DNA of 64,000 bases from Shimia thalassica (lineage in GTDB: Bacteria; Pseudomonadota; Alphaproteobacteria; Rhodobacterales; Rhodobacteraceae). Positions 18,265 to 27,177 of the stretch are shown piece after piece (the first letter of the stretch is position 1; the number at the start of each line of letters is the position of its first letter). The position numbers and the translations under genes are program-made. Under the pieces are notes generated by a model. It searched no databases and was not told the origin of the DNA. It worked only from the letters and a program-made list of their open reading frames with translations. Location: NCBI RefSeq assembly GCF_001458215.1, contig NZ_CYTW01000001.1, positions 992,001 through 1,056,000 of the forward strand, given 5' to 3'.

Positions 18265-19986
18265 ATGAACTTGCGACTAAGAGGAACCACCGCGCTTGGG
18301 CTTGCGGCCGCACTTTTTGCGACGCCGACGCTTGCGGACATGAATGCCGCAAAGGCATTCCTGGATACAGAGATTGGCGATCTTTCTTCGCTTTCTCGCG
18401 CAGAGCAGGAAGCAGAACTTCAGTTCTTTGTGGATGCTGCGAAGCCATACGAAGGCATGTCGATCAACGTTGTGTCCGAAACCATCGGTACGCACACCTA
18501 TGAATCCACTGTTCTTGCGCCCGCTTTTGAGGCCATCACAGGCATCAAGGTGACGCATGACCTGATTGGCGAAGGCGATGTTGTTGAGAAGCTGCAAACA
18601 CAAATGCAGTCCGGCGAAAACATCTATGACGCTTACATCAACGACTCTGACCTGATCGGCACGCACTGGCGTTATCAGCAGGCCCGCAATCTGACAGATT
18701 GGATGGCTGGCGACGGCGCATCAGTTACCAACCCGAACCTCGACCTCGAAGACTTTATCGGCCTGTCCTTCACAACAGGTCCTGATGGCAAGGTTTACCA
18801 ACTGCCCGATCAGCAATTCGCGAACCTCTATTGGTTCCGGTACGATTGGTTCAACGACGAACAGAACAAAGCGGACTTCAAAGCGAAGTATGGCTATGAT
18901 CTTGGCGTACCGGTGAACTGGTCTGCTTACGAAGATATTGCCGAGTTCTTTACGGGTCGCGATCTGTCCCGGTTGGGTGTCGAAGGCGAAGTCTTTGGTA
19001 ACATGGACTATGGCAAAAAAGATCCGTCGCTGGGATGGCGCTATACTGACGCGTGGCTGTCGATGGCAGGTGCAGGTGACATTGGTGAACCAAATGGTCT
19101 GCCGGTTGATGAATGGGGCATTCGTGTAAACGAGAACTCGCAACCTGTTGGATCTTGTGTCGCCCGTGGTGGTGCAACAAACGGCCCGGCTGCTGTTTAT
19201 GCTGTTACCAAAGCGATCGAATGGCTGGAAAAATACTCTCCTCCGGCTGCTGCTGGCATGACATTCTCTGAAGCGGGCCCAATCCCTGCGCAGGGGAACG
19301 TTGCACAACAGATGTTCTGGTACACCGCGTTTACCGCTGCATCGGTCGAGCCTGATCTGCCTGTGATGAACGAAGATGGCACGCCCAAATGGCGCATGGC
19401 ACCTTCGCCACACGGTGCATATTGGACTGAAGGTACAAAGATCGGCTATCAGGATGCCGGTTCCTGGACGCTGATGGAATCCACACCTGTGGACCGCGCT
19501 CAGGCTGCCTGGCTCTATGCCCAGTTTGTGACATCCAAAACTGTAGACGTGAAGAAAAGCCACGTTGGTCTGACATTCATTCGTGAATCCACAATCCAGC
19601 ACGACAGCTTCACCGAGCGTGCGCCAAAGCTTGGTGGTCTGGTAGAATTCTACCGGTCGCCAGCACGTGTTCAGTGGTCGCCAACAGGTACAAACGTTCC
19701 AGATTATCCAAAGCTGGCACAGCTGTGGTGGCAGAACATCGGTGACGCAATGTCCGGTGCGAAGACCCCACAAGAAGCGCTTGATGCTTTGTGTGCAGAT
19801 CAGGAAAAAGTGATGATCCGTCTCGAGCGCGCAGGCGTTCAGGGTGACATCGGTCCTAAGATGAACGACGAAATGGATCCAGAACACTGGTTGTCTCAGC
19901 CTGGTTCGCCAAAAGCGAAACTGGCAAACGAAGACGAAACACCAGTGACCATTGCGTATGACGAACTCATCAAATCCTGGCAGTAA
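18265..19986 (+). CDS. glpV: Glycerol ABC transporter substrate-binding protein GlpV
   Basis: A 573-residue family-1 solute-binding protein. A signal peptide (MNLRLRGTTALGLAAALFATPTLA is the segment; cleavage is likely after TLA) sends it to the periplasm. It is longer than typical sugar-binding proteins, as in other glycerol-binding GlpV proteins. A strong ribosome site (TAGGGAGGAAC) precedes the ATG at 18265, in keeping with high expression. A perfect 12-bp hairpin follows the stop and probably separates or protects this mRNA end. Confidence 0.92.
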   Translation: MNLRLRGTTALGLAAALFATPTLADMNAAKAFLDTEIGDLSSLSRAEQEAELQFFVDAAKPYEGMSINVVSETIGTHTYESTVLAPAFEAITGIKVTHDLIGEGDVVEKLQTQMQSGENIYDAYINDSDLIGTHWRYQQARNLTDWMAGDGASVTNPNLDLEDFIGLSFTTGPDGKVYQLPDQQFANLYWFRYDWFNDEQNKADFKAKYGYDLGVPVNWSAYEDIAEFFTGRDLSRLGVEGEVFGNMDYGKKDPSLGWRYTDAWLSMAGAGDIGEPNGLPVDEWGIRVNENSQPVGSCVARGGATNGPAAVYAVTKAIEWLEKYSPPAAAGMTFSEAGPIPAQGNVAQQMFWYTAFTAASVEPDLPVMNEDGTPKWRMAPSPHGAYWTEGTKIGYQDAGSWTLMESTPVDRAQAAWLYAQFVTSKTVDVKKSHVGLTFIRESTIQHDSFTERAPKLGGLVEFYRSPARVQWSPTGTNVPDYPKLAQLWWQNIGDAMSGAKTPQEALDALCADQEKVMIRLERAGVQGDIGPKMNDEMDPEHWLSQPGSPKAKLANEDETPVTIAYDELIKSWQ

Positions 19987-19994
19987 TGCCAAAG

Positions 19995-20022
19995 GTTCAG
20001 GGCCGTTTCCACGGCCCTGAAC
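19995..20022 (+). terminator. Strong hairpin between glpV and glpK
   Basis: A perfect 12-bp stem (GTTCAGGGCCGT with its complement) closes a TTCC loop. Only a short, interrupted T stretch follows. It may stop part of the transcription before glpK or shield the glpV message from 3' decay. Confidence 0.65.
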
Positions 20023-20130
20023 ACCCTTTCAAATCACTCCAAAAGCACCGAGCATCGCCCATACGTTCTGCGTGAGCCGCGCAAGGATGCCGAGACCGTT
20101 GCCTACTTCTAACGACCTGTGGATGCCCAA

Positions 20131-21618
20131 ATGACCTACGTCCTCGCGATTGACCAAGGAACCACTTCGACCCGCGCCATTTTGTTCAATGAAAAAATGG
20201 AACCTGTTTCCCGCGCACAAGAAGAGTTTCCACAACACTATCCAAAATCCGGCTGGGTCGAACATGATCCTAAAGACCTTTGGGTCACCACAGCGGGAAC
20301 GTGTCGCGAAGCCATCGAACGGGCAGGGATTTCGTCGTCCCAGATCGGCGCCATAGGCATCACCAACCAGCGCGAAACAGTTATCGTTTGGGACAAAAAC
20401 ACGGGCGAGCCTATCCACAACGCAATTGTTTGGCAGGATCGGCGCACAGCAGAGTATTGTCACGGTTTGCGGGATGCAGGCCATTCGCAGATGTTCAAAG
20501 ACCGAACGGGACTTCTTGTTGATCCATATTTTTCCGGCACCAAACTCAAGTGGTTGCTGGATCATGTCGAGGGCGCGCGCGCACGCGCAAAAAATGGAGA
20601 ACTGCTGTTTGGCACGGTGGACAGCTTCATTATCTGGAAGCTGACGGGTGGGGTGGTTCATGCCACTGACGCAACAAACGCCGCTCGCACAATGCTGTAT
20701 GACATTCGCAAAGGGCGCTGGAGCCGCACAATTTGTGATTTGCTTGATATTCCGATGGAGATGCTTCCGGAAGTGAAAGACTGTGCCGCGGATTTCGGCA
20801 TGACGCGCGCCGATTTGTTCGGAAAAGAAATCCCAATTCATGGCGTCGCAGGTGATCAGCAAGCCGCGACTGTCGGTCAGGCCTGTTTCAAGCCGGGTAT
20901 GTTGAAATCGACCTACGGCACGGGCTGTTTTGCCTTGCTGAACACCGGAGAGACACCGGTTGTTTCGAATAACAACCTGCTCACGACCATTGCCTATCAA
21001 TTGGACGGAAAGCCGACCTATGCGCTTGAAGGTTCCATATTTATTGCGGGCGCCGTCGTGCAATGGCTGCGAGACGAGTTGCAGATGATCAAATCTGCCG
21101 GTGACACCCAATCTTTGGCGGAACAGGCCGATCCCCATCAAAACGTTGTTTTGGTGCCCGCCTTTGTCGGGTTGGGCGCGCCCTACTGGAACCCGGACTG
21201 TCGCGGAGCAATCTTCGGGCTTACCCGTGGGTCGGGGGCCGCTGAATTTGCAAAGGCAGCCCTTGAAAGTGTGGGCTTTCAAACGCGTGATCTTCTGGAA
21301 GCCATGTCCTCCGATTGGCAGGCCGAAGGGGTGCAACCCACCTTGCGGGTTGATGGCGGCATGTCGGCCAGCGATTGGACGATGCAGTTTCTCTCTGACA
21401 TCATCGGGGCACCCGTTGATCGACCAGAGATACAGGAGACAACTGCGCTTGGTGTTGCATGGCTCGCTGGTATGCATGCCGGTATCTATCCGGATCAGGC
21501 ACGTTTCGCGGCCCAGTGGGTTTGTGAAACCGAGTTCGAGCCGCAAATGGACCCAACACAGCGACAAGAGCGGTACGCATCGTGGAAAAAGGCCGTTGAT
21601 GCCACGATGTGCTTTTGA
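20131..21618 (+). CDS. glpK: Glycerol kinase
   Basis: A 495-residue FGGY-family kinase starting [16 protein letters not shown], the phosphate-1 ATP-binding start. It also contains [23 protein letters not shown] and the late [16 protein letters not shown] segment. It converts glycerol to glycerol 3-phosphate in the cytoplasm, trapping it and producing the GlpR ligand. The ATG at 20131 gives the usual family N-terminus; a GTG at 20119 would add four residues. Neither has a clear ribosome site. It is in the same direction as the transporter genes but behind a hairpin, so expression may be partly separate. Confidence 0.96.
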   Translation: MTYVLAIDQGTTSTRAILFNEKMEPVSRAQEEFPQHYPKSGWVEHDPKDLWVTTAGTCREAIERAGISSSQIGAIGITNQRETVIVWDKNTGEPIHNAIVWQDRRTAEYCHGLRDAGHSQMFKDRTGLLVDPYFSGTKLKWLLDHVEGARARAKNGELLFGTVDSFIIWKLTGGVVHATDATNAARTMLYDIRKGRWSRTICDLLDIPMEMLPEVKDCAADFGMTRADLFGKEIPIHGVAGDQQAATVGQACFKPGMLKSTYGTGCFALLNTGETPVVSNNNLLTTIAYQLDGKPTYALEGSIFIAGAVVQWLRDELQMIKSAGDTQSLAEQADPHQNVVLVPAFVGLGAPYWNPDCRGAIFGLTRGSGAAEFAKAALESVGFQTRDLLEAMSSDWQAEGVQPTLRVDGGMSASDWTMQFLSDIIGAPVDRPEIQETTALGVAWLAGMHAGIYPDQARFAAQWVCETEFEPQMDPTQRQERYASWKKAVDATMCF

Positions 21619-21765
21619 AGGATAAGACATGCCTCGAGAGCGCTAGGCGGCCTTCAAATTGAGGTGGAACAAGGCTTTTCTTTTCTAAGAGGTCGCTTTC
21701 GCAGTGTCTCTCTCTAGGCTGTCCCCAATGAAGAACAAGCGCGTTTAGCGCAGGATAGGTTTGCT

Positions 21766-22917
21766 ATGTATTCTTTCATAAGCCCCCAAGCTCTCCATTT
21801 TGGCCGAGGTCAAAGTCAAAAGGTCGCTCAGTTTGCCAAAGAATTCGGCGAGACTGCTCTTGTGGTGCATGGTGCCAGTGCACAGCGTGCAGCGTGGCTG
21901 ATCGCGTTGGTTCAAGATGCCGGTCTTGAAACACGTATGGTGAGTTGCGCTAACGAGCCAAGTCTTCCCGATATTGAAAAGGCTCTGTTGTCTTTAGAGG
22001 GGGGGAAGCCCTCGGTCGTCATCGCATTGGGTGGAGGCTCCGTCATGGACTTTGCCAAGGCACTGAGCGCGCTCATTGGCTGCAAGGGACCCGTGCAGTC
22101 CTATCTTGAAATCGTTGGAGACGGGTGTGCACTTGATACGACACCGATCCCAGTGATTGCCCTTCCTACGACCGCTGGCACGGGCGCCGAAGTGACAAAA
22201 AATGCCGTGATTTCCGTGCCTGAACACGGATTGAAAGTCAGCTTGCGTGACCCCGGAATAGTGCCGGAAATTGCCATCGTGGATGCGGATTTGATGCAGG
22301 GTGCCCCGCGTCACATTGCCTTGGCCGCCGGATTGGACGCTGTCACACAAGTGATCGAACCGTACCTATCTTCAAAGTCGAACCCGATGACCGACGCTTT
22401 GTGTCGTGCTGCCATCCCTGATGGGCTGAAGGCGCTTCGAGCGGTTGTCGAGACCGACAGTGCCGAGGCCTGGGATGTTCTGGCGTGGGTGAGCACCTGT
22501 GGTGGCTTGGCTCTGGCGAATGCAGGGCTGGGGGCCGTGCATGGGTTTGCGGGTGTGATTGGCGGAAAAACGGGTGCTCCTCACGGAGAGATTTGTGGAA
22601 GATTGCTTCCGTTTGTTTTGGATGCGCATTTTCAAAAAGCACAAAAGAACACCGAGATACATGACCGCCTGTCTTGGGTGCTGGATCATCTGGATCAGGT
22701 CTTCGCCAACGGGCGAGACGGGCAGGGGCGCGCTGCCCTTATGAATTGGTCGGCACAAATGGGCCTGCGCAACCTGCGCCAATTGGACGTGTCTTCACAT
22801 GATTTCGCAACCATCGCAGAGATGGCGGCTGGCTCGTCATCAATGAAGGGAAACCCTTTCGAACTCACAACTTCCGAGGTCCGTCAAATTCTCAACAAGG
22901 AAGCTCTGGCAAGCTAA
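21766..22917 (+). CDS. Iron-containing alcohol dehydrogenase-like protein with an altered metal site
   Basis: A 383-residue group III dehydrogenase: N-terminal NAD(P)-binding domain with GGGS (89-92), then a helical metal domain. Of the four usual metal ligands, Asp191 (GLDAVTQ), His259 (GAVHGF) and His273 (APHGE) are present. The second ligand, normally His in DALTHAIE, is Gln195 here. The metal may therefore differ or be bound differently. It follows glpK by 147 nt in the same direction. Dihydroxyacetone, glycerol or another small alcohol is possible, but the substrate is not determined. Confidence 0.82.
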   Translation: MYSFISPQALHFGRGQSQKVAQFAKEFGETALVVHGASAQRAAWLIALVQDAGLETRMVSCANEPSLPDIEKALLSLEGGKPSVVIALGGGSVMDFAKALSALIGCKGPVQSYLEIVGDGCALDTTPIPVIALPTTAGTGAEVTKNAVISVPEHGLKVSLRDPGIVPEIAIVDADLMQGAPRHIALAAGLDAVTQVIEPYLSSKSNPMTDALCRAAIPDGLKALRAVVETDSAEAWDVLAWVSTCGGLALANAGLGAVHGFAGVIGGKTGAPHGEICGRLLPFVLDAHFQKAQKNTEIHDRLSWVLDHLDQVFANGRDGQGRAALMNWSAQMGLRNLRQLDVSSHDFATIAEMAAGSSSMKGNPFELTTSEVRQILNKEALAS

Positions 22918-23413
22918 CTTGAGTAAGCGAACCGTCCCGAAGTTTTCTATTGTCAATCCGAGCCAGCTCGTCTGTGATTTGGGACCGGACCTCAAGCAAG
23001 ATGACAAGAGACCAAGCGAGTTCGCACTATTTAGGCCACTTCACCCGTTGAATTGCAAAAGCTCAATTAGAGCGGTCAGGGGGCGGGTGTCAGGGAGAGC
23101 TTTGGGGATTTTGTTGGAGGCGAGTACCGGAATCGAACCGGTGTACACGGATTTGCAAGAGTGTGTATGTGGCTGATTATATTCAATAAAGTGTTTAGAG
23201 AATGGTGCAAATTCGTGAGAACAGAGAGTGAATGTTTAGACGGAATAGTGGGTGAGATTTGGTGGTTCCGGCCCTATATGGTCACAAGCTGAATTTATTT
23301 GAGACATTGTGCGGCGTTGGCAATGCTAGCATCTAGGCCTTGTGTAATATCTCCCAAGCTTGGAGAAATGAAAGAAGAGGGGAGCTACGCCTCGAAAACG
23401 AAAGGGAGAAGCC
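22918..23413. other. Intergenic region containing the left end of the island
   Basis: About 500 nt without a convincing gene. It contains the left tRNA-Cys fragment (23115-23158). To its right is A+T-rich island DNA with copies of a short motif: GTGTTTAGAG near 23191 and TGTTTAGAC at 23233-23241, the latter matching motifs next to the right attachment site. A reading frame across 22919-23176 is the usual meaningless translation of an antisense tRNA and is not called. Confidence 0.7.
23115..23158 (-). repeat. attL: duplicated 3' half of tRNA-Cys
   Basis: A perfect 44-bp direct repeat of 28699-28742. On the minus strand it comprises the anticodon loop end, variable region, T arm, acceptor 3' strand and CCA of tRNA-Cys. 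The bases beyond 23158 do not match the rest of the tRNA, so this copy is a fragment. Confidence 0.93.
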
Positions 23414-23980
23414 ATGGCATTGTTTCTGGGTTATGATCCCGGTGGAAAAGCTAAGAACGGGGTCGCTGCAATTAGTTTGGAGTCAGATGTTCCCGAGGTA
23501 GTGGCGACAGCAACAGTGCGCGATGCTTCTGAGGCTTTGCTATGGTTAGCGGCCTATTCGGGTAACGCACAGGCAGTCGGCATTGATACCCTTCTGGCAT
23601 GGTCCCCAAAAGGTGGTCGCGCCTGTGATGACGCACTCCGGCGCAGATATGGAGGTAATTCAGTCGTTGCGCAGAATTCTCTGTACAGCGCGATGACATT
23701 GAACGGAGCCATCGTCGCTAGACGTTTGGGTTTACCTGTTTACGAAAGTCACCCCAAGCTATTGCTACAGTTAGAAGCTGGGGACGCAATACGAACGCTC
23801 TATCGTGAAACGTTTGCTAAGGCTGGAACGGACCATGCAGCTGATGCCATTGTCGCCGCTTGGTGCGCAGCGATGGGCCATACTCGGAAATGGGCTGTCG
23901 AACTGTATTCGGACATTGACGACGATATCGAACTCGTAGTTCCTGGGGCGCGCTATCCATGGTTTGAGACAATCGGGTAA
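23414..23980 (+). CDS. RNase H-fold predicted nuclease (DUF429-like)
   Basis: A 188-residue protein of a ribonuclease H-like fold, best compared with the DUF429 predicted-nuclease family. The pattern fits: GYDPGG at residues 6-11 (Asp8), GIDTLLAWSPKG (Asp58) with RACDDALRRR after it, ESHPKLL (Glu111) and HAADAIVAAW (Asp144). These acidic residues would form the metal site. GGGAGAAG precedes the ATG at 23414. It is the leftmost island gene and faces the minus-strand AAA/TOPRIM pair. Nuclease activity and a role in defence are inferred from fold and setting only; a housekeeping or non-catalytic role is possible. Confidence 0.65.
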   Translation: MALFLGYDPGGKAKNGVAAISLESDVPEVVATATVRDASEALLWLAAYSGNAQAVGIDTLLAWSPKGGRACDDALRRRYGGNSVVAQNSLYSAMTLNGAIVARRLGLPVYESHPKLLLQLEAGDAIRTLYRETFAKAGTDHAADAIVAAWCAAMGHTRKWAVELYSDIDDDIELVVPGARYPWFETIG

Positions 23981-23992
23981 AACCGATTAAAC

Positions 23993-24205
23993 TCAATTAA
24001 CTGTTTGACTAGCCTGAAAGCTGACATATCCGGCCCAGACCGGACTATCAACACCAGTGTCGGATGCTGCAGTCGCAGCCCGCATTTCCGCCATTCGTGC
24101 AGAGCTCAGCATTTCAACCGAATTGAACTTGCACAACGCGAGACAAACCGGACCTTGCCGTAGATCTGCCATAGCCCTTTTACGTGAGCTGTTTGCGACT
24201 ATCAA
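23993..24205 (-). CDS. Small ORF coupled to the TOPRIM gene, function unknown
   Basis: A 70-codon frame whose TTG start overlaps the TOPRIM stop as TTGA, an arrangement that allows coupled translation; an internal ATG would give 59 residues. The product has no recognisable domain. It has several Met and Ala residues in a possible helix (VEMLSSARMAEMRAATA) and a hydrophilic C-terminus. No good ribosome site is seen. It could be a chance frame at the end of the operon, so confidence is low. Confidence 0.3.
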   Translation of the reverse strand: MIVANSSRKRAMADLRQGPVCLALCKFNSVEMLSSARMAEMRAATAASDTGVDSPVWAGYVSFQASQTVN

Positions 24206-25038
24206 AGCCTTGCGATAGCGTTCAAGTAATGCTCATTCCTAGGGACACCTAGTTTGGTTACGTCTAGTGTGCTGGCTAGCAAATCCATAAAGGCATCATA
24301 AACCACCTTTCTGGCCCCGTTAATACGCCGTGTTCGATACGCGAACCAATGGAATACAAGCCGGGAGACGGCTTTACCAAAGAACGATCTAACGCCGCAG
24401 AGCGCGTGGTACGCTTCAACAGGAAGCGAGGCAGTTTGAAAATGGCCAAGCGTCTTAGCTTTACAGAGCAACGTCGACGCTTTTACGAAAGGCTCGTGCG
24501 CTCCCGGCGTCGCGATGATTGACATTGGACTTTGACGATTAAACAACCTCTCATGGTGGCCAATGTACTTGTAATCCAAGGCACAAATGCGGCGAAGCTT
24601 TTGCGACAAACTATCTCTAAAGGCAACGAACTCAGCCCGGATAGCCTGTCTGCGGTTGGTTGTTGCAAATAGCGACAAGGCCGACGTGAACTGAAAATCT
24701 AGAACTACGTCAGATTCCCAACTGTATCCGTAGGTATAAAACACCTGCGGATGGTCGATTATCTGGTTTCTAAGGTCATCATAGTCTCGATCCATTGCCA
24801 CGACGACGTTTGTTATGCCCTCGTCAGCAACCTTTTGAGCAAGGGGCCGTACGACAGACTTTCCCCCCATGCTTTTGCAATGAACGGCCTTCCCGTTTTC
24901 TACAAACACACGTTCCCAAAAGACCTCGTCTAGAGAGGAACCTTCGCCTTCAACCACTTTTCCCTCGCAATAGACAACGAAATCTACGTCGTGAAATAAA
25001 TGCTCGTTACCAATACCCAAACTTGTTCTAGTGAACAT
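24202..25038 (-). CDS. TOPRIM (DUF4435-like) protein, AriB-like partner of the AAA ATPase
   Basis: A 278-residue protein. Its N-terminal third matches a TOPRIM/DUF4435 pattern: VDFVVYCEGK (catalytic Glu25), SMGGKSVVRPLAQ (residues 57-69), then VVVAMDRDYDDL with acidic Asp83, Asp85 and Asp87. The remaining residues are mostly helical and lack a known motif. The start overlaps the AAA gene end by 11 bp, so the two are translated together. In the PARIS anti-phage system an AAA ATPase (AriA) holds a DUF4435 TOPRIM nuclease (AriB) and releases it when a phage anti-restriction protein is sensed; gene order and domain types agree. Assignment rests on domain and context. It could instead belong to another OLD-like two-gene system. 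Confidence 0.7.
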   Translation of the reverse strand: MFTRTSLGIGNEHLFHDVDFVVYCEGKVVEGEGSSLDEVFWERVFVENGKAVHCKSMGGKSVVRPLAQKVADEGITNVVVAMDRDYDDLRNQIIDHPQVFYTYGYSWESDVVLDFQFTSALSLFATTNRRQAIRAEFVAFRDSLSQKLRRICALDYKYIGHHERLFNRQSPMSIIATPGAHEPFVKASTLLCKAKTLGHFQTASLPVEAYHALCGVRSFFGKAVSRLVFHWFAYRTRRINGARKVVYDAFMDLLASTLDVTKLGVPRNEHYLNAIARL

Positions 25039-26356
25039 CTGAAATACACTGCTCTATCTTAATTACACGGTCTTGAAATGATCCGACAATATCGGGGGAA
25101 TGCGTGGCTGAAATGATCTGGCAAGAGCCATTCAAGCTTCTAATATGCCCAAATAGTGCGCTCTGCCAACTAACGTGCAGTGATAGTTCTGGTTCGTCTG
25201 AAATGAAGACTACCGGTCGTTCTTCTTGCAACAATGCTTCGCCAAGAATGATAAACAACTGTTTTTCACCTGAAGAAAGCACATCAATTCCCACAGTTTC
25301 ACCAGATTCGAGGTGAACCATCGGGGTATTGCGTTCGTCGAAATGCAGCTCTTTTCCTGTAAGAAGCCTATTTATGATACCTTTAAACTGAATTCGTGGT
25401 TGAAATATTGCTTCTCGTTGATCTTGCAAACTTCTCCACTCTTTCAGCATCTCGTTGACCCTTGCAGCGTCAGACAGCGAGATAGCATGTTTTAGGGATA
25501 GGCTATTCCGGTTATCTTGAACGCTTTCCCTTGCTTCTGCTGCGCGTGAATAGTGTGCATTCACACTCCTAGTCGCTTTAGTTTGAGACACGCCAAGGTC
25601 TCTTAGTACACTTACAACTGATGACTTATTCTCGGCTTCTGAGTATGCCTGTAGCAGAACGTCCGCATCGGAATGCTTTTGATCGAGAAGTGACAAGAAA
25701 ACGTGTTCTTGAAAGTTCTTACTTTCTGCCTCGGCTTTCGAATTCAACAGCGAGAAGAAGTTGGAAAAGGCACGTGAGATATCTTGAAGTTTGTGGTCAA
25801 TTGAAGATTCGTAACTATCTTCGCGACGATTACGCCTTTCAAGCTCGGCGCTCGCTCGATGAATGGAAAGCCAATTGACTTCCACTAGATCGGACAAGAT
25901 GCCACTCAATCTTGCGCCAGCTTCTCTATGCCTTCTGCTCCGCGCATATCTTGCGTCGCGGTAAATACGGTCGTCGTACGGGCCTTCGACGCCATAGGTT
26001 GTTCCTTTCTCGCTGGCTTTCTCTTTGACGGTGTAGATCAGTTCGAAATTGCCCATTTTGGGATCAACAACCTTGGCCACCTCGATCAACGGTTTCCGGT
26101 TTGCGCCAACGGTCTTCATTTTTATCGTGACTTTGTCGAACTGTACCGAATATAGCGCCGGAATATCTGCGCGAAGGACAGCAGAAACCAAATTGATTAT
26201 TGTGGTCTTGCCGCTTCCGTTTGGTCCGATAAGAAAATTTAGATCAGGGTGCAATCGCAACGATACGTTCTTTCGCCCCCAAAAGCCCTCAATCTCTACA
26301 CTTTCGATGTAATTCACTTGTCTTAATCCAATAACTTTTGACGATATTTCCAGCAT
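25028..26356 (-). CDS. AAA (ABC-like) ATPase, AriA-like
   Basis: A 442-residue ATPase of the AAA_15/AAA_21 (OLD/SMC-like) type. It has Walker A GPNGSGKT (44-51), a middle insert of about 270 mainly helical, charged residues, signature LSSGEKQ (360-366), Walker B VVFISDEPELSLH (382-394) and switch SATHSP (416-421). No TOPRIM domain is fused, unlike OLD nucleases; that domain is in the next gene. The ATG at 26356 has no clear ribosome site, and a GTG at codon 14 is also possible. With the following TOPRIM gene it forms a two-gene unit resembling PARIS ariA-ariB. A role as sensor and scaffold is inferred. Confidence 0.75.
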   Translation of the reverse strand: MLEISSKVIGLRQVNYIESVEIEGFWGRKNVSLRLHPDLNFLIGPNGSGKTTIINLVSAVLRADIPALYSVQFDKVTIKMKTVGANRKPLIEVAKVVDPKMGNFELIYTVKEKASEKGTTYGVEGPYDDRIYRDARYARSRRHREAGARLSGILSDLVEVNWLSIHRASAELERRNRREDSYESSIDHKLQDISRAFSNFFSLLNSKAEAESKNFQEHVFLSLLDQKHSDADVLLQAYSEAENKSSVVSVLRDLGVSQTKATRSVNAHYSRAAEARESVQDNRNSLSLKHAISLSDAARVNEMLKEWRSLQDQREAIFQPRIQFKGIINRLLTGKELHFDERNTPMVHLESGETVGIDVLSSGEKQLFIILGEALLQEERPVVFISDEPELSLHVSWQSALFGHIRSLNGSCQIISATHSPDIVGSFQDRVIKIEQCISDVH

Positions 26357-26788
26357 CCAAGCTAAAGTCGCTGTACGCTTGTGTCTTACACTAAGGCGTC
26401 AGCGCGTCTCTTACCACTACTCTAGGAGCAAAAACTATCGACAATCGTCATACTTGCCTGCGGACAATTCTGGTGCGTTTCGAGCGGTCTCTGATTTCCA
26501 AAAGACAGGTTCGGTGAGAATTTGGTACACCTCGCGATCTGATTGTTCATTCGATTCCAATGTCGACTTCAGCCGTGAGACCTAAACACTCTCGCATCCG
26601 CAACGAAGGTCCGAAATCCGCCCTGGCTGCGCATTTGAAACTAAACGTGTTTAGACGATTTTCTAGAGCGTCATGGTGGCATTGGGCCAACCATAAAGAG
26701 TTTGTGCAACACAGCCCCGATCCCCCGTAGACTCAAAATATCGGAGGGGGAACGGGGCGGGCCTCCTCATCCTCTCTTCCTTGTTGGG

Positions 26789-26807
26789 ATATGTAATTAG
26801 TGACAGG
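26789..26807 (+). repeat. 19-bp direct repeat, copy 1
   Basis: ATATGTAATTAGTGACAGG, identical to 27034-27052. Its last bases form part of the palindrome GACAGGCCTGTC. Confidence 0.85.
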
Positions 26808-27033
26808 CCTGTCCATGAAAAGGGTAAAAAAGCGATTGCATGGTCTCGCTCAGAACCATTCGGAATATTCAATCCGCGCGGTCGCCTTCCCCCAATAGGG
26901 CAGGGCAGTCACAAGTGAGGAGTTAAACTACTCACTATCAACAATCGGGTACGAAAGTTGTTTTCGTTATCGTTTGAACGAGTGCAAGCGCCACGATTGT
27001 TCACAGATTGATACAATCTGTAATGAGGGTGTA

Positions 27034-27052
27034 TATGTAATTAGTGACAGGG
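27034..27052 (+). repeat. 19-bp direct repeat, copy 2
   Basis: Identical to 26789-26807 and 245 bp away. It lies about 125 bp before the small ORF and integrase, where a regulator or recombination protein could bind. Confidence 0.85.
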
Positions 27053-27177
27053 AATGTGATCGTGCTGATTTCTTTGCTTGAGGCGGCGGACTCCAGCCGC
27101 TTAGTCTGGTCCTCAGAAACAAGCATGTTGGGGCGACTGCTCCATCCACCCGCAATACAAATCTGATTGGTACGAAA

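Larger units (their letters stand above)
26357..27177. other. A+T-rich non-coding stretch with direct repeats
   Basis: About 820 nt between the AAA ATPase and the integrase module with no supportable gene. It should contain promoters for both sides. It carries the motif TGTTTAGAC at 26648-26656, two copies of a 19-bp repeat (26789-26807 and 27034-27052) and a 12-bp palindrome GACAGGCCTGTC at 26802-26813 overlapping the first copy. Short frames of about 70 codons here have no ribosome sites or recognisable sequence. Confidence 0.6.

Noticed and set aside
18721..19992. 423-codon minus-strand frame opposite glpV
   Set aside because: Cys/His/Trp-rich composition without motifs, opposite a clear binding-protein gene.
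20029..21630. 533-codon open frame on the minus strand opposite glpK
   Set aside because: It lies fully opposite a well-recognised glycerol kinase and has no domain-like sequence; high G+C at third positions opens such frames.
22919..23176. 85-codon frame ending in ASTGIEPVYTDLQ-like sequence
   Set aside because: It runs across the tRNA-Cys fragment; this peptide is the usual artefact of translating an antisense tRNA.
26379..26872. Frames of about 70 codons on both strands in the island gap
   Set aside because: No ribosome sites, domains or coding-like patterns; kept only as non-coding sequence.
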